A DNA stretch of 5,762 bases from Candidatus Stahliibacteriota bacterium (GTDB lineage: Bacteria; Hydrothermota; Tepidihabitantia; SM23-42): positions 1 through 5,762 of the forward strand of contig SOIY01000022.1 in assembly GCA_004376785.1 (NCBI GenBank), given 5' to 3'. Shown here one piece after another: positions 3,861-5,762 of this stretch (position 1 is the stretch's first letter; the number at the start of each line of letters is the position of its first letter). Both the position numbers and the translations under genes were made by a program. The notes beneath the pieces were generated by a model, which was not told the DNA's origin, did not search any database, and worked only from the letters and a program-made list of their open reading frames with translations.

Positions 3861-5761
3861 AGAGAGAATTTAATTTTGAAAATTTTTATGTTTATGAAGG
3901 TAACAAAGTAACCTATCTTGCTGCCAAAAAGATTGTTGAATTTCCTGGAGATATTTTTAATCCCCTGTATGTATATAGCGGGTCAGGATTGGGGAAGACC
4001 CATCTTTTGATGGCAATATATTCTGAATTAAGCAAAAAATCCGCAACTTTTTTCTTTTCAGCTAAAGAGTTTGAGAGATATTTAGATAAGACAACGGTAT
4101 TTGATACACCAATGATTATTGATGATCTCCACACTATATCCAGTAAATATCATGAGACTATTGTCGGTATTATTGATAAATTTCTGGCAGGGAATAAACA
4201 GATTTGTTTTTCGGGCAATGTGGCACCAAGAGATCTGAGAGATTTTAGCACAAAATTACTTTCACGACTTGAAGGAGGGCTTGTTTGTGACATTCTGCCG
4301 TCTAAAGAAATTGAGCTCGTCGAATTGATAAAGAAAAAATCTAGCGAGGCTGGAATTCTACTGTCTGATGAAGTTGCTCTGGAACTTGCTCAGATTTCTA
4401 CTGGTTCGGTTCGGGCAATTGAGGGGATGATAAATCGTTTAATTGCATATTCTTCCCTTGGTAATTTATCGGTTGAAATTGATAGTGTCCGTATGATCTT
4501 AAAAGAATTCTATCCTAAAGGTATATACAGTCCAGTTTCTTCATTATTGGAGGAATTGAAAAAAAATGCAAGCGAAATCTTGCAAGATGTTTCAGAAAAA
4601 CTTGATGTACGCGAAGAATATAGAGAAAAGATATATATTTGGAAGATGAAAGGGTTTGATACTACATCTTTGAAACTATTGCTTGATGGAGATATTGGTT
4701 TCTTGAAGGAAGAATATGATAATTTTATAAAGAAAGTTGAAAGGCTAATAGAGCTTCAAAAAGAATTTGGTGCTTTAGACACCAGTGATTTCCCGGATGA
4801 GGCTATGAAGATTGAGTCAATGTTATTTTCTCCTGATCATGTAGATGAGATTAAAGAACACCTGACCGCTATCAAGAATGTCCACAGGATTATAGAATCT
4901 GGAAAATCGTTTGACACATTTATTATTGGTGCTTGTAATAAAAATGCAGTCGATATCTATAAAGAACAGGTTTTAAAAAATTTAGGTGAAAAGTTTAATC
5001 CATTCCTTATTTTTGGCGGTAAGGGTACGGGTAAAACTCGTTTTTTAGAGGCTGTATATAATGATTTAATAAACCGAGATAAATCAGTAAAATTTAGTGA
5101 TCTTGCCAGCAAAGAGAGGGTATCAAGATTGGGTGACACTGAGCAATACGATGTGCTGTTGTTCGATAATTTTCACTATACGTTTTCTGCCCAGGATGAG
5201 TTAAGGAAAAAGATTTTCGATTCTATTCAGAATTTTATTAAAGTAGGTAAGGCGGTGATTTGCAGTTTAGCCGTATCGCCCTCTGATTTATCATTATCAG
5301 ATGATGAAAAGTCTATTCTTGAATTCGGTATTGAAACAGAATTTGGAGCGCCAAGCCCTGATGTTGTGGAGGCGTACATTAAATCAAAGTTAGAATTGAA
5401 TGAAGCTGAGAAAGTTCTCAATGAGGGTGTGTCTGGGTTTACATCGTTTTACGAAATTGATGAATTTTTAGACTCTACCAAAACAGAAGAATCACAAAAA
5501 ATGATTCCACTTGGGTTTTCTGGTGAGGATGAGAAATCTATAAAAGAAGTTTCACCGGGATTTTCTGGTGCAGAAGACGAACAGGAGAAAGAAGTTCAAG
5601 AGAAAGAAGAGGCGGAGGAAATAGTTGTCTCAGAAGAAACTGAAGAAGAAATGGGTGAAGAGAAGTTAACAATTACTAAAGCTGAGGTACCTAAAAATAT
5701 TAAAGAAGAACGGTTTATTATACAGGAAATATCAGGAGAGTTGATTGAAGATAATTATTAA
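3857..5761 (+). CDS. tandem DnaA/Hda-like AAA+ ATPase with acidic tail, no DNA-binding domain
   Basis: A 634-residue complete protein. Domain 1 (about 4-220) matches the DnaA/Hda AAA+ core: FNFENFYVYEGN start, Walker A SGSGLGKT (41-48), Walker B MIIDD (86-90), sensor 1 CFSGN (117-121), arginine-finger box LLSRLEGG (134-141, R137) and sensor 2 GSVRAIEG (183-190, R186). A helical, coiled-coil-prone linker (224-350) follows. Domain 2 (352-515) restarts with FDTFIIGACNKNA, Walker A GGKGTGKT (387-394) and Walker B VLLFDN (433-438), but has no arginine finger or sensor 2. The tail (520-634) is Glu-rich with two 15-residue GFSG units. Both AAA+ domains are too short between Walker A and B to hold the DnaA initiator-specific helices, and DnaA domains I and IV are absent, so a replication initiator is unlikely. 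The ATGA overlap couples it to the Roadblock gene; a role in polarity or positioning is inference. Confidence 0.88.
   Translation: MKREFNFENFYVYEGNKVTYLAAKKIVEFPGDIFNPLYVYSGSGLGKTHLLMAIYSELSKKSATFFFSAKEFERYLDKTTVFDTPMIIDDLHTISSKYHETIVGIIDKFLAGNKQICFSGNVAPRDLRDFSTKLLSRLEGGLVCDILPSKEIELVELIKKKSSEAGILLSDEVALELAQISTGSVRAIEGMINRLIAYSSLGNLSVEIDSVRMILKEFYPKGIYSPVSSLLEELKKNASEILQDVSEKLDVREEYREKIYIWKMKGFDTTSLKLLLDGDIGFLKEEYDNFIKKVERLIELQKEFGALDTSDFPDEAMKIESMLFSPDHVDEIKEHLTAIKNVHRIIESGKSFDTFIIGACNKNAVDIYKEQVLKNLGEKFNPFLIFGGKGTGKTRFLEAVYNDLINRDKSVKFSDLASKERVSRLGDTEQYDVLLFDNFHYTFSAQDELRKKIFDSIQNFIKVGKAVICSLAVSPSDLSLSDDEKSILEFGIETEFGAPSPDVVEAYIKSKLELNEAEKVLNEGVSGFTSFYEIDEFLDSTKTEESQKMIPLGFSGEDEKSIKEVSPGFSGAEDEQEKEVQEKEEAEEIVVSEETEEEMGEEKLTITKAEVPKNIKEERFIIQEISGELIEDNY
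5507..5596 (+). repeat. two 45-nt coding repeats (GFSG units) in the acidic tail
   Basis: Residues 551-565 (PLGFSGEDEKSIKEV) and 566-580 (SPGFSGAEDEQEKEV) are adjacent 15-residue units with identical GFSG cores and KEV ends, 7 of 15 identical without gaps. They stand out in an otherwise low-complexity Glu/Lys tail and look like repeated short binding motifs. Confidence 0.6.
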
Positions 5762-5762
5762 T

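Noticed and set aside
3913..4134. Leftward open frame of 73 codons opposite AAA+ domain 1
   Set aside because: It lies entirely antisense to the Walker A/B region of a conserved domain; it is a shadow of that coding sequence.
4957..5421. Two leftward open frames (4957-5139 and 5227-5421) opposite AAA+ domain 2
   Set aside because: Both are antisense to recognised AAA+ sequence and have no support of their own.
1..5762. Replication origin near the DnaA-like gene
   Set aside because: I found no cluster of TTATCCACA-type boxes; the nearest look-alikes (around 1790-1797 and 4879-4886) have at least two mismatches, are isolated and lie within genes.

Overview
The window looks like chromosomal DNA of a low-GC (roughly one third G+C by eye), uncultured-type bacterium. 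Promoters are classic sigma70-like (TTGACA/TATAAT) and Shine-Dalgarno sites are used, though not at every gene. The tRNA does not encode CCA. The gene content (DUF4438, RecJ-like DHH phosphoesterase, MglA GTPase, Roadblock protein) and the AT-rich palindromic intergenic elements would fit a candidate phylum of the WOR-3, Cloacimonadota or Omnitrophota kind. That placement is inference and cannot be settled from this sequence.

Layout. Bases 1-284 hold the 5' part of a leftward DUF4438 gene with its own near-perfect promoter at 303-330. Bases 331-470 are featureless and AT-rich. A rightward consensus promoter (471-498) reads through two successive inverted repeats (513-585 and 585-615) into a CAU-anticodon tRNA (620-693), most likely tRNA-Ile2. 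A long AT-rich imperfect palindrome (716-833) separates the tRNA from a rightward gene cluster that fills the rest of the window.

The cluster encodes a small two-helix membrane protein with a PH-like tail (854-1282), a compact RecJ-like DHH phosphoesterase (1260-2777, overlapping the previous gene), an MglA-type small GTPase (2781-3377), a Roadblock/LC7 (MglB-like) protein (3453-3860, with its own promoter that predicts a leaderless or nearly leaderless mRNA), and a 634-residue protein (3857-5761, ATGA overlap). The last protein carries two DnaA/Hda-type AAA+ domains joined by a helical linker and ends in an acidic tail. It has no DnaA DNA-binding domain.

Interpretation. MglA and MglB-like proteins form a GTPase/GAP switch that sets cell polarity in bacteria such as Myxococcus. 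Here the switch is joined to a translationally coupled tandem DnaA-like ATPase that does not look like a replication initiator, and the GTPase has Gln where MglA normally has its intrinsic arginine finger (residue 53). The most interesting hypothesis is that Roadblock and the tandem AAA+ protein form, with MglA, an undescribed nucleotide-switch module for spatial organisation. This rests on gene order and motifs only.
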